The notes under the pieces: generated by a model
Database searches by the model: none
What the model was told of the DNA's origin: nothing
Seen by the model: the letters and a program-made list of their open reading frames with translations, nothing else
Part shown: in pieces, positions 35,334 through 44,466 of the stretch
How the letters are laid out: each line of letters opens with the position of its first letter
Numbering within the stretch: the first letter of the stretch is position 1
Origin: Competibacter_A sp037045535
GTDB taxonomy: Bacteria > Pseudomonadota > Gammaproteobacteria > Competibacterales > Competibacteraceae
Direction: 5' to 3'
Assembly (NCBI GenBank): GCA_037045535.1
Contig: JBAOHI010000071.1
Span: 124,001-188,000 of the forward strand
DNA: 64,000 nt
Translations under genes and position numbers: made by a program

Positions 35334-36632
35334 ATGGCACGGCGTCATTCTCTCTCCCCCAACGTTCACCTGAACCTCAACGTCAGGGGGCTGAAGCAAT
35401 CCGCTACCTTGGCCATTAACGAGAAAAGTGCCCAGCTCATCAAAGAAGGACGACAAGTCTATCGACTGGGTCTGGGGCAATCCCCTTTTCCCGTTCCCCA
35501 GCCGGTAGTGGACGAGCTGCGGGCTAATGCTCATCAGAAAAACTATCTGGCGGTACGTGGGTTGGCTGGCCTGCGCGAGGCGGTAGCGGCCTATCATCGG
35601 CGCATGCACGGTATCGAGCGTGACATCGATGACGTGCTGGTCGGGCCGGGCTCCAAGGAGCTCATGTTCATTCTGCAATTGGTCTATTACGGTGATTTGG
35701 TCATCCCTACCCCCAGCTGGGTATCCTATGCTCCCCAGGCTAAAATCGTCGGCCGGCAGATTCGCTGGGTGCCTACCTTACCAGAGAATGACTGGCGGCT
35801 CATGCCCGATGAGCTGGACCGGCTCTGCCACGAAGACCCCAGCCGGCCTCGCATCGTCATGCTCAACTATCCTTCCAACCCGACCGGCGACAGCTACACT
35901 CTGGAGGAACTCAAGGCTCTGGCGAGAGTGGCGCGGAAATACAAGGTGATTCTGGTCTCAGACGAGATTTATGGTGAGCTGCATCATCGCGGTCAACATG
36001 TTTCCATCGCGCGTTTCTATCCCGAAGGTACCCTCATTAGCGGAGGGTTATCCAAGTGGTGTGGAGCAGGGGGTTGGCGGCTGGGCACTTTCACCTTTCC
36101 ACATTCCCTGCGCTGGTTGCTGGAAACCATGGCGATTGTAGCCAGCGAAACTTACACCTCCACCAGCGCGCCGATTCAGTATGCCGCCATCCGCGCTTTT
36201 GAGGGGGGAATGGAGATTGAGCAGTATCTAGCTCAATCCCGCCGGGTATTGCGCCACCTCGGGCGCCATGTTTGGCGTCGTCTTCAGACGTGCGGAGCCA
36301 GGGTGTCCGAGCCGGTGGGTGCCTTCTATCTTTTTCCTGACTTCAGCGCGCTACGGGGGAAGTTGGCGGAACGGGGTATCCGCGATAGTGCCAAACTGTG
36401 CACAACCTTGCTGGAGGAAACGGGGGTAGCCACCCTGCCGGGAGTGGATTTCGGCCGTCCCCTCGATGAATTGACCTTGCGCCTCGCCTATGTGGATTTT
36501 GACGGTGCCCGGGCCTTGGTCGCTGCCCAACAGCTCCCGCCCGGCAAGGAGCTGGATAAAGCGTTTCTGGAGCTTTACTGCCCCAACGTAGTTCATGCCA
36601 TGGAAGCCCTCAGCCGCTGGATGCAGCAATAG
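35334..36632 (+). CDS. PLP-dependent class I/II aminotransferase
   Basis: A 432-residue fold-type I aminotransferase. Visible hallmarks are LGLGQSPFPVPQPVVDEL, NYPSNPTGDSYTLEEL (substrate Asn), LVSDEIYGELHH (Asp for the PLP nitrogen) and SGGLSKWCGAGGWRLG (PLP-binding Lys). It is closest in pattern to aspartate/aromatic aminotransferases, but the specificity is open. GAGGTG precedes the ATG. It is transcribed divergently from the KamA-like gene; the common upstream region 35216-35333 should hold both promoters. Confidence 0.88.
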   Translation: MARRHSLSPNVHLNLNVRGLKQSATLAINEKSAQLIKEGRQVYRLGLGQSPFPVPQPVVDELRANAHQKNYLAVRGLAGLREAVAAYHRRMHGIERDIDDVLVGPGSKELMFILQLVYYGDLVIPTPSWVSYAPQAKIVGRQIRWVPTLPENDWRLMPDELDRLCHEDPSRPRIVMLNYPSNPTGDSYTLEELKALARVARKYKVILVSDEIYGELHHRGQHVSIARFYPEGTLISGGLSKWCGAGGWRLGTFTFPHSLRWLLETMAIVASETYTSTSAPIQYAAIRAFEGGMEIEQYLAQSRRVLRHLGRHVWRRLQTCGARVSEPVGAFYLFPDFSALRGKLAERGIRDSAKLCTTLLEETGVATLPGVDFGRPLDELTLRLAYVDFDGARALVAAQQLPPGKELDKAFLELYCPNVVHAMEALSRWMQQ

Positions 36633-36699
36633 ATTGGACCGTTTTGCGCGTCGCGCCGCCCATCCAGTGAGAGAGCATCCAGTAGCGGGAGGCAAATGC

Positions 36700-37734
36700 T
36701 CAATCCGCCAACCGCCAGCGCACAGTTTCCCCGGCCCGCAGGGGAGTCAACGTATCCGTACCGAACGGAAAGCGATCGGGAACCGACGTTGGTTGGCGGA
36801 GCAGGGTGAGGGTTTTGGTGTTGCGCGGCAAGCCATAGAAGTCCGGGCCGTGGAGGCTGGCAAAGGCTTCCAACTTATCCAGAGCGTCGGCCGATTCAAA
36901 CGCTTCGGCGTATAGCTCCAGTGCGGCGTGGGCGGTGTAGCAACCGGCGCAGCCGCAGGCGGTTTCCTTGCCTTGACGGGGATGCGGAGCGCTGTCAGTG
37001 CCAAGAAAGTATTTTGGGTCACCGCTGGTGGCGGCTCGAATTAAGGCTTGGCGGTGATGTTCGCGCTTGAGGATCGGTAGGCAGTAATAATGCGGCCGGA
37101 TGCCGCCTTGGAAAATGGCGTTGCGGTTGTAAAGCAGGTGATGGGCGGTGATCGTGGCCGCGATCGTGGCCGGCGCCGCGCGTACGTACTCCACCGCGTC
37201 TTGGGTGGTGATGTGCTCCAACACGACCTTTAAAGCGGGGAAGTCGCGAATTGTTGGCATCAAAACCCGTTCGATGAAAACCGCCTCACGGTCAAAGACA
37301 TCCACTTCCGGATCGGTAACCTCGCCGTGAACCAGCAGCGGCAATCCGTGCGCCTGCATCATCTCCAGCACCGAATAGATGTTGCGAACGTTGGTTACGC
37401 CGGAATCGGAATTGGTCGTCGCGCCGGCTGGATAGAGCTTGCAAGCGACAACGTGATTCGAGTCCTTGGCACGGACGATTTCGGCGGGTGACGTGTTATC
37501 GGTCAAATATAACGTCATCAACGGTTGGAATGTCGATCCAGCCAGTATCGCATCTAGAATCCGCGCCCGATAAGCTAAGGCCTGTTCGGTGGTGGTCACC
37601 GGCGGCCGCAGGTTGGGCATGATGATGGCACGGGCGAATTGGCGGGCGCTGTGCGGGAGCACTGCGCGCATCGCATCGCCATCACGCAGGTGCAGATGCC
37701 AGTCGTCGGGACGGGTCAGGGTCAAGGTGTCCAT
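36700..37734 (-). CDS. pyrC: Dihydroorotase, PyrC type
   Basis: Third step of pyrimidine synthesis: cyclises carbamoyl aspartate to dihydroorotate. A 344-residue type II (short) enzyme. Metal ligands and substrate residues appear in RPDDWHLHLRDG, the carboxylated lysine in VACKLYPAGATTNSDSGV, LLVHGEV, LEHITTQDAVEYV and the Asp in FLGTDSAPH. It is convergent with the aminotransferase and divergent from argG. Confidence 0.97.
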   Translation of the reverse strand: MDTLTLTRPDDWHLHLRDGDAMRAVLPHSARQFARAIIMPNLRPPVTTTEQALAYRARILDAILAGSTFQPLMTLYLTDNTSPAEIVRAKDSNHVVACKLYPAGATTNSDSGVTNVRNIYSVLEMMQAHGLPLLVHGEVTDPEVDVFDREAVFIERVLMPTIRDFPALKVVLEHITTQDAVEYVRAAPATIAATITAHHLLYNRNAIFQGGIRPHYYCLPILKREHHRQALIRAATSGDPKYFLGTDSAPHPRQGKETACGCAGCYTAHAALELYAEAFESADALDKLEAFASLHGPDFYGLPRNTKTLTLLRQPTSVPDRFPFGTDTLTPLRAGETVRWRLAD

Positions 37735-37925
37735 GGGTGGATTTCATTGAGTTTGCAGGGGTGAAGCTGCGCGGAATTATACGCTCGCCACGCCTTGACG
37801 CCCGAAGGCAAAACCTTAAGCTAGCGGCTTGCGGTGGCTCGGGCCGATTATGGTTCATGGTTCCGGCCGCTCTTGTCGGCTCGCCCGCCTGATCGGTGGG
37901 GGTGGATTGAAACATGAGGAGCGTT

Positions 37926-39143
37926 ATGTCCGATATCAAGAAAGTCGTGCTGGCCTATTCGGGCGGGCTGGATACTTCGGTGATCCTGAAATGGTTGCAG
38001 GATGTCTATCAGTGCGAAATCGTAACCTTTACCGCCGATTTGGGGCAAAACGAGGAATTGGAACCCGCGCGGGAAAAAGCGCTGAAATTCGGCATCAAAC
38101 CGGAAAATATTTTTATCGATGACCTGCGCGAGGAATTCGTGCGTGATTTCGTGTTTCCCATGTTCCGGGCGAACGCGATTTACGAGGGCGAGTATCTGCT
38201 GGGCACTTCGATCGCCCGGCCATTGATCGCCCAGCGGCAGATCGAAATCGCGGTGCAAACCGGCGCCGATGCCATCTCTCATGGCGCCACTGGCAAGGGC
38301 AACGATCAAGTGCGCTTCGAGTTGGGCGCTTATGCCTTGAAGCCCGACATCAAGATCATCGCCCCTTGGCGGGAATGGGATCTGTTGTCACGCGAGAAGA
38401 TGCTGGCCTATGCTGAACAGCACGGCATTCCGGTGGAAATGAAACGTGGGACCAAATCGCCGTATTCGATGGATGCCAACCTGCTGCATATTTCCTACGA
38501 GGGGGGCGTGCTGGAGGATCCGTGGAGCGAGCCGGACGAGGCGATGTGGCGCTGGTCGGTGTCGCCGGAAAGAGCGCCCGATCAGCCGCGCTATGTCGAA
38601 CTGGAGTTCCGCAACGGTGACATCGTGGCCCTCGACGGCGAAGCCCTGACGCCGGCTGCGGTACTAGCCAAATTAAATCAACTGGGCGGCGAACACGGTA
38701 TTGGTCGGCTGGATCTGGTCGAAAACCGCTATGTCGGCATGAAATCGCGTGGCTGCTACGAGACCCCCGGTGGCACCATCATCCTCAAGGCGCACCGAGC
38801 GATGGAGTCGCTGACCCTAGACCGGGAAGTGGCGCATCTCAAGGATGATCTCATGCCGCGCTACGCCAGCCTGGTCTACAACGGCTATTGGTGGAGCCCG
38901 GAGCGGAAAATGTTGCAGACCATGATCGATGCCTCGCAGGCGACGGTGAATGGCACGGTGCGGGTCAAGCTGTACAAGGGTAATGTGATCATGGCCGGTC
39001 GCAAGTCGGACGACAGCCTATTCGATATGAACATCGCGACCTTCGAGGACGACGCCGGTGCCTACGATCAGAAAGACGCCGGTGGATTTATCAAACTCAA
39101 TGCCCTGCGGATGCGGATCGCGGCGCTGAAGGGGCGGCGGTAG
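37926..39143 (+). CDS. argG: Argininosuccinate synthase
   Basis: Joins citrulline and aspartate with ATP in arginine synthesis. The 405-residue protein has the N-type ATP pyrophosphatase loop VVLAYSGGLDTSVILKWL, AISHGATGKGNDQVRFE, and KSPYSMDANLLHISYEGGVLEDP. ATG 37926 has GAGGAGCG directly upstream; the in-frame ATG 12 bases earlier contains that site and is unlikely. The promoter lies in 37735-37925, shared with pyrC. Confidence 0.98.
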   Translation: MSDIKKVVLAYSGGLDTSVILKWLQDVYQCEIVTFTADLGQNEELEPAREKALKFGIKPENIFIDDLREEFVRDFVFPMFRANAIYEGEYLLGTSIARPLIAQRQIEIAVQTGADAISHGATGKGNDQVRFELGAYALKPDIKIIAPWREWDLLSREKMLAYAEQHGIPVEMKRGTKSPYSMDANLLHISYEGGVLEDPWSEPDEAMWRWSVSPERAPDQPRYVELEFRNGDIVALDGEALTPAAVLAKLNQLGGEHGIGRLDLVENRYVGMKSRGCYETPGGTIILKAHRAMESLTLDREVAHLKDDLMPRYASLVYNGYWWSPERKMLQTMIDASQATVNGTVRVKLYKGNVIMAGRKSDDSLFDMNIATFEDDAGAYDQKDAGGFIKLNALRMRIAALKGRR

Positions 39144-39213
39144 TGGCAAGGGCCAGCGGGTTCCGAAAGGGGCCCGCCGGTTTCGTTCGCGATCCGGTGA
39201 CGGGAGAAATGTC

Positions 39214-39597
39214 ATGCGTATTCTGCATACCATGTTGAGAACGGGTGATCTGGACCGTTCGATCCAGTTTTACACCGAAGTATTGGGAATGAAATTGCTG
39301 CGCCGAAAGGATTATCCGGCGGGTGAGTTTACCTTGGCTTTCCTGGGCTATGGCGACGAATCGGATCATACGGTCATCGAGCTCACCTACAATTGGGGTG
39401 TGGATCGTTACGAGATGGGAACCGCTTACGGCCATATCGCCATTGAGGTCGACGATGTTTATCGAGCCACCGAGGAAGTCAAGAAGCGTGGTGGCAAGAT
39501 TTTGCGCGAAGCCGGTCCAATGAATGCCGGAACCACGATCATTTCGTTTATCGAAGACCCGGACGGTTATCCAATCGAGTTAATTGGGGCGAAGTAG
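39214..39597 (+). CDS. gloA: Lactoylglutathione lyase (glyoxalase I)
   Basis: Converts the methylglyoxal-glutathione hemithioacetal to S-lactoylglutathione. The 127-residue vicinal-oxygen-chelate protein starts MRILHTMLRTGDLDRSIQFYTEVLGM. Metal ligands are found in MRILHTM (His), HTVIELTYNWG (Glu), GHIAIEVDD (His) and GYPIELI (Glu). GGGAG precedes the ATG. The typical His/Glu/His/Glu set implies a Ni2+ or Zn2+ enzyme. Confidence 0.96.
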   Translation: MRILHTMLRTGDLDRSIQFYTEVLGMKLLRRKDYPAGEFTLAFLGYGDESDHTVIELTYNWGVDRYEMGTAYGHIAIEVDDVYRATEEVKKRGGKILREAGPMNAGTTIISFIEDPDGYPIELIGAK

Positions 39598-39650
39598 CAT
39601 TACCCTACTCGCGTCGGCCTCGCTGGCGATTGGCAAGGGGGCTATGAGCG

Positions 39651-40529
39651 ATGATCAGCAAGGCATTCAACAAGATTCAAATCAGCACGACCGGCGCCGC
39701 CATTTTTATGGAACATGGTGGCTCCGGTCGTCCTGTGCTGTTTTTGCACGGCTATCCGCAAACTCATGCGATGTGGCATCGGGTCGCGCCGCAGTTGACG
39801 AGTGAGTTTCGGGTGATCTGTCCGGACTTGCGTGGTTACGGCGATAGCTCCAAACCGAAAAGTACCGCCGATCACGGCGCTTACTCCAAGCGGGCGATGG
39901 CGCGGGACATGGTTGAAGTGATGGAGTATTTCGGCTACCGGGAGTTTATGGTGGTTGGCCATGATCGGGGGGCGAGGGTCGCGCACCGCATGGCGCTCGA
40001 TTATCCGGATCGCGTCAAAAAAGCCTGCGTGATGGACATCGCGCCGACCTATCACATGTTCAAGCATACCGATCAGGCGTTCGCCACCGGCTACTATCAC
40101 TGGTTTTTTCTGATCCAGCCCAACGGCTTGCCCGAACGGATGATCGGAGCCGATCCGGCTTACTATCTCACCGAAAAGTTAAAGCGCTGGAGTGCGCCGG
40201 AAGCCCGGTTCGCGCCGGAAGCGATATCCGAATACATTCGCTGCTTTAGCAATCCGGAAACGATTCGGGCATCCTGCGAGGATTATCGAGCAGCGGCCAG
40301 TATCGACTTACAGCACGATGAGGCGAGTCTCGGTCAAAAAATCCGTTGTCCGCTCTTGGTCCTGTGGGGAGCGAAAGGCTTTGTCCATCGCACCTATGAC
40401 GTGCTGGCAGTTTGGCGGGAATATGCCGAGCAGGTAGAAGGTAGGACATTGGATTGCGGCCATTTTCTGCCGGAAGAGCAGCCGGATGAGGTGGTGGCGG
40501 TGCTGCGTGAATTTTTCGGAAAGGAATAG
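39651..40529 (+). CDS. Alpha/beta hydrolase, haloacetate dehalogenase-like
   Basis: A 292-residue alpha/beta hydrolase. The nucleophile elbow is GHDRGARVAHR: Asp rather than Ser, followed by the two arginines (HDRGAR) that hold the carboxylate in fluoroacetate dehalogenases. YYHWFFLIQP supplies the His-Trp pair that binds halide, and GHFLPEEQPDE has the catalytic His. DLRGYGDSSKP matches the same subfamily. The set suggests hydrolytic dehalogenation of a short haloacid, though epoxide hydrolase-like relatives share much of it. Its last 222 bases are overlapped by the 3' end of batD on the other strand. Confidence 0.85.
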   Translation: MISKAFNKIQISTTGAAIFMEHGGSGRPVLFLHGYPQTHAMWHRVAPQLTSEFRVICPDLRGYGDSSKPKSTADHGAYSKRAMARDMVEVMEYFGYREFMVVGHDRGARVAHRMALDYPDRVKKACVMDIAPTYHMFKHTDQAFATGYYHWFFLIQPNGLPERMIGADPAYYLTEKLKRWSAPEARFAPEAISEYIRCFSNPETIRASCEDYRAAASIDLQHDEASLGQKIRCPLLVLWGAKGFVHRTYDVLAVWREYAEQVEGRTLDCGHFLPEEQPDEVVAVLREFFGKE

Positions 40530-42419
40530 CGGTTTCCATAGGTTGGTCGCCTCTCGGAAATCCCAGCATCGAGCCGTCAGGTTGTGGGATAGAGTTCTGG
40601 CAATGCTGATCCTTTCGATCCATTTTTCATCCGATTTCGGGTCGGCCTCTTTTAGCAGGCCCGAAATCGTTCGATAAAAGTCCTCGCCGTTCCAAGGATG
40701 CTCATCGCCTTGATACAGGCAGTGATCGAGCTTTTCCAAGGCATCGCGCGTCTCTTGATGGTCAATTTGCTTGGCCACACCGAGCACCGATCGTGGCGGA
40801 TGGTCCGGCCACTGTACCTTTGCCCAGTGTAAAAGCGCCTTTTTCGTCCACTCCGCGTCATTAGCCTGACATGCGCGTTTCAGTTCGCGCCATGCTTCGC
40901 GTTGGGATAGAGAACGCTGCTCTTGTTCGCCCATCGATTGCGCAATGATTCGCGCCTGGCTGATGCGCGTCCGCCACCAGAGCAGCAATGTTGCGATCCA
41001 GGCGATCAACAGTGTCAGGGCGACCCAAGGCCAATAGGAAGCCTGGTCGGACACACTCGCTAGAGATTGTGACGGAGGCGCCTTGGTTGTCGGGGCTGGC
41101 GATTTTGGAGGTTCAGGCTTGGCAATCGTGTTCGGCTCCGAGGAATCAGCCGGCGTTTTGGTCGCTTGCTGTGCTGGAAGCGACGGTTGGGCGGGTGTCG
41201 GTGAAGCCGCAGGAGCGCCGGTGACGGTGATCTTGCGGGCGGGGATAACCGCCTCGCGTGGCGCGTCGGCTTGGGTATCCCACCAGGGAATATGAATCTC
41301 CGGCAGTAGGAAAGTACCGGCGCGTGTGGGGACGATGGCGATTTTCTGTTCACGCTGACCCAACACGACCCCCGTATCGGATTTGGTTTCGGTCGTCGAT
41401 TGATCCGGGTAAAGTTTCAAATCCGCTTGGGTGGGTAGCGACAACTCTGGGAGCTGGGCACCGGTCAATCCGCGAGCTTTGATCACCCAGGTGCGGGTGA
41501 CCGGTTCACCAACCCGGAAGGTCGGCGGATCAGGCGACCAGGACTCCGTCACCGTCAAATTGTCCGCCGGCAACCAGGCCCCCGTGTTGGATTGCGGCGG
41601 ACGCGCCTTAACCGTGACCTGGGCCGATTGGCCGCGTACCTGTACCGGGCGAGTGGCCTGGAATAAAGAGTTGAAAGCACTGGAGCCAAATGGGTCACCG
41701 CCCGGACCGAAGAAATCGTTATCGACCGATTGCCGGTTGGTGTCCGGAACCTGTGCGGAGAAAATCGGCGATTCGATGGTCAGCGTGCCGCTGCTCTGAG
41801 GAAAGATCGCATAATGCTGTTCGATGACTCCATAACGCCGGCCATTGCGCTGAGTCACATATTGCCGAGTATCGCCTAAGCGCTCGACGAGTGAATTCCC
41901 CGCCTTGGGATCGGTGAGCTGGGGTTGGCGTGGTGTCACCGCATAATAAATCCGCACCACATCAGTCACCTGTTGCTGCACATAGGCGGAATTCGGTTTG
42001 ATTTCCGACTCGATGAAAATATCGGGTGGCGCCCCTCCCGTGTGGGCCGTGCCTGCTTTGGTGACCTTGATGATGATCGGTTGGGTGTGCTGATTGCCCA
42101 CCGTCAACGCCGGAATGGTGAGTGATCCGGTTTTTTGCGGGGCCAGCGTCAAGGTCCAGCGGGTCTTGGCCTCTACGGTGCCATTGATGATATTGACCTG
42201 ATTGGCCTTGGCTGTCCCTAGAACCTGGAAATCCGGGGACAGTGGTGATAGATCGGGTTCGCTGGGACTACGCGCCGATACCTCGATGACCAGGTGCATG
42301 GTTTCACCTTCGGCAACCGTGTCGCGATCCACGAACGCATTGGTCTCCTGGGCCCAGGCAGGAAAAACCCATAAACCCTGAACCAGTCCCAGCAACAAGA
42401 TACAAAGCCAGCGCTTCAT
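40308..42419 (-). CDS. batD: BatD family membrane protein
   Basis: A BatD/'oxygen tolerance' protein of about 703 residues. It has a signal peptide (LCILLLGLVQGLWVFPAWA-QE), extracytoplasmic Ig-like domains (FVDRDTVAEGETMHLVIEVSA, and FRVGEPVTRTWVIKARGL), a Pro/Thr-rich linker, one TM (YWPWVALTLLIAWIATLLLWW) and a cytoplasmic tail. Three ATGs in a row start the frame (42425, 42422, 42419). The GGAG site fits 42419 best, and 42425 overlaps the batBC stop. The C-terminal ~75 residues are read antisense to the hydrolase gene and look unlike the family, so the original stop may have been lost. Confidence 0.85.
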   Translation of the reverse strand: MKRWLCILLLGLVQGLWVFPAWAQETNAFVDRDTVAEGETMHLVIEVSARSPSEPDLSPLSPDFQVLGTAKANQVNIINGTVEAKTRWTLTLAPQKTGSLTIPALTVGNQHTQPIIIKVTKAGTAHTGGAPPDIFIESEIKPNSAYVQQQVTDVVRIYYAVTPRQPQLTDPKAGNSLVERLGDTRQYVTQRNGRRYGVIEQHYAIFPQSSGTLTIESPIFSAQVPDTNRQSVDNDFFGPGGDPFGSSAFNSLFQATRPVQVRGQSAQVTVKARPPQSNTGAWLPADNLTVTESWSPDPPTFRVGEPVTRTWVIKARGLTGAQLPELSLPTQADLKLYPDQSTTETKSDTGVVLGQREQKIAIVPTRAGTFLLPEIHIPWWDTQADAPREAVIPARKITVTGAPAASPTPAQPSLPAQQATKTPADSSEPNTIAKPEPPKSPAPTTKAPPSQSLASVSDQASYWPWVALTLLIAWIATLLLWWRTRISQARIIAQSMGEQEQRSLSQREAWRELKRACQANDAEWTKKALLHWAKVQWPDHPPRSVLGVAKQIDHQETRDALEKLDHCLYQGDEHPWNGEDFYRTISGLLKEADPKSDEKWIERISIARTLSHNLTARCWDFREATNLWKPLFLSEKFTQHRHHLIRLLFRQKMAAIQCPTFYLLGIFPPNCQHVIGAMDKAFRSPQDQERTTDFLTETRLIVL

Positions 42420-42421
42420 CA

Positions 42422-44410
42422 TCATTCTCCTCTCCGCGCTGCCTGTTGTTGACGACGCAAATGTTCCACCCAGAATTTTCGGCGCAGTAACCCACCCGGA
42501 TCATCCGGTATGCGCTGTAACCACTGATTCATCGCTTGCTGGCTTTCCGATTGTGGCGGTGGTTCCTTGGAACCGACAGCGGCGGTCTGTCGATCGGAGT
42601 CTTGCGGTGGCTGCGACGCCGTCGGATTGGTTTCGGCCGGATGTTGAGCTTGGTCGTGATCGGGTTTCGGTTGTCCCGAATGGGCAGTGGAAGATTCAGA
42701 GTGATGATCTTCGGCTTTCGGTTGTTCCGGAGTGGATACTGTGGAATCCGATGGTTTTTCTTGCGGTCCTTGCTGATTCTGTCCTGATGGTTGATCAGCA
42801 GCCTGATTGGTTGATGCATTTTGGTCTGCGGATTTCCCGTTTTCCGGGTGTTCCTGCGGATCGCCCTGTTGGTTTTTTTTCTGGGATTCCTGATTATTTT
42901 TTGGGTCAGCCGACGATTGCTTGGATTGATCGGTAGATGGATTTTTCGGCGATTGCTGGCCTTGATCGCCACTTTGGTTGTGCTGATCCTTCGAACTTTT
43001 CTCGGATTGCTGTTGCTGCTGTTGCTGCTGTTGCTGTTGTTCAAGCAATTTTTCTACTAGGGCTTTGTTATGGCGCGCATCGGCGTTGGTCGGGTTCTGT
43101 TTCAACGCTTCATCGTAAGCAGCGACCGCTTCTTGCAATCGGCCCAGATGAGCCAAGGCATTCCCACGGTTGTAAAGGGCATCGGCGCCATCCAGCTGGC
43201 TAAAACTCTCCAGGGCTTTTTCGTAGTTACCGGCCCGATACCGCGCCGAGCCCTTCCAAGCGGGATCTTGAAACAGCTCAGCTGCTTGTTTCCCTTCACC
43301 GGCTTGCAGAGCCTGCATCCCCTGCTGATCGGGACGTACCCACCAATCTTGCCAACCAGAGGCCGCCGCCGGGTTCGGCACCGTCAATACATTGAGTAGC
43401 AACACGACTAGCCAACCACGTCGAAAGGCGAGGGCCGCCAACGGCAACATGATCAGCACCAGCCACGGCCCTTCTTCCCGCCAACGATCCATCGACTGCC
43501 GAGAAGAGGAGTCGGGTCGAACTTCGCGAGCTTGGGCTATCGTGTCGGATGACAGGGCATCGATGTCTTTATCATCCGCGCTGAGAGGCATGAAACGGCC
43601 ATTGCCCTGATGCGCCAGTTCACTCAGCGTTGCCGGGTTAAGTCGTGGTACGACAATGGCTCCGGTAGCGTCTTTCAGGAAACCGCCATCGGCGAGAGGA
43701 ATCGGTGCCCCTTCCGTCGTACCGACTCCCAATACGGAGATTCGCCGCCCATGGGCGCGTAGGTCGCTCACTGCTTCCAAGGTTGCTGCCGGATCGTCAT
43801 AACCATCGGTGACTAAGACGATCTCTCCATGATCCTGAATCCCGGCTTGACGCAGTAATTCGTCAGCCATCCGCAATGCCGTGTGTGCGTGATTGCCGGG
43901 GGCCGGCATGAGTTCGGGGCTGAGCGTCGGCACCAGAGCGGCGATGGTTTTGGTGTCATCGGTCAAGGGCGAGACGACAAACGGTTCACCGGCAAATACC
44001 ACCAGCGCGGTTTGTCCTTCCCGATAGCGTGCCAACAGGTCCAATACCTTGAAACGGGCACGGGCGATGCGCGATGGACGCAGATCGGTCGCATCCATGG
44101 ATGGCGAGAGATCCAGCACGATGACGTGAGCGGCCTGAGTCCTGTAGACCGGTTGGGGCAGTTTTTGCCAAACTGGACCGGCTAACGCGACGACCGCCAA
44201 GGTCCAGCCGATCATCAACAAAACGAGTGGCAAGCGATGATGCTGGGCACGGTGGATCAATAGTTCCGCCAACAGATGAGGATCGCACTGTTTCTCCCAG
44301 GCGGACGCTCGACCTGTCTGATGCAGCAAGTGCCAAGCGATGACGGCCAACGGCAGCAGCGCCCACAGCCACTCCGGGCGCAGCCAGTGAAATTCGGACA
44401 ACGCGTTCAT
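42422..44410 (-). CDS. BatB-BatC fusion: VWA and TPR membrane protein
   Basis: A 662-residue inner-membrane protein. Two N-terminal TMs are followed by a von Willebrand A domain with MIDAS residues (VLDLSPSMDATD, LVTDGYDDP) at residues about 75-260, a further TM pair near 310-345, then TPRs (ALYNRGNALAHLGRLQEAVAAYDEALKQNPTNADARHNKALV). A run of 11 Gln and a long Gln/Ser/Pro/Lys-rich disordered tail lead to a conserved QRIPDDPGGLLRRKFWVEHLRRQQQ. ATG 44410 starts before the first helix, 57 bases after the batA stop. The BatB-BatC fusion is common. It is part of the MoxR/Bat complex. Confidence 0.9.
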   Translation of the reverse strand: MNALSEFHWLRPEWLWALLPLAVIAWHLLHQTGRASAWEKQCDPHLLAELLIHRAQHHRLPLVLLMIGWTLAVVALAGPVWQKLPQPVYRTQAAHVIVLDLSPSMDATDLRPSRIARARFKVLDLLARYREGQTALVVFAGEPFVVSPLTDDTKTIAALVPTLSPELMPAPGNHAHTALRMADELLRQAGIQDHGEIVLVTDGYDDPAATLEAVSDLRAHGRRISVLGVGTTEGAPIPLADGGFLKDATGAIVVPRLNPATLSELAHQGNGRFMPLSADDKDIDALSSDTIAQAREVRPDSSSRQSMDRWREEGPWLVLIMLPLAALAFRRGWLVVLLLNVLTVPNPAAASGWQDWWVRPDQQGMQALQAGEGKQAAELFQDPAWKGSARYRAGNYEKALESFSQLDGADALYNRGNALAHLGRLQEAVAAYDEALKQNPTNADARHNKALVEKLLEQQQQQQQQQQQSEKSSKDQHNQSGDQGQQSPKNPSTDQSKQSSADPKNNQESQKKNQQGDPQEHPENGKSADQNASTNQAADQPSGQNQQGPQEKPSDSTVSTPEQPKAEDHHSESSTAHSGQPKPDHDQAQHPAETNPTASQPPQDSDRQTAAVGSKEPPPQSESQQAMNQWLQRIPDDPGGLLRRKFWVEHLRRQQQAARRGE
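43007..43039 (-). repeat. CAG/CAA run encoding 11 glutamines
   Basis: Eleven consecutive Gln codons, mixed CAA and CAG, in the linker of the BatB-BatC fusion. Mixed codons lower the slippage rate, but length variation between strains is plausible. Confidence 0.95.
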
Positions 44411-44466
44411 TGGCTGACTCCGCTCCGGGTTGGGCCTGCTGCAATGTCGTTGACGCGCACCTGCGG

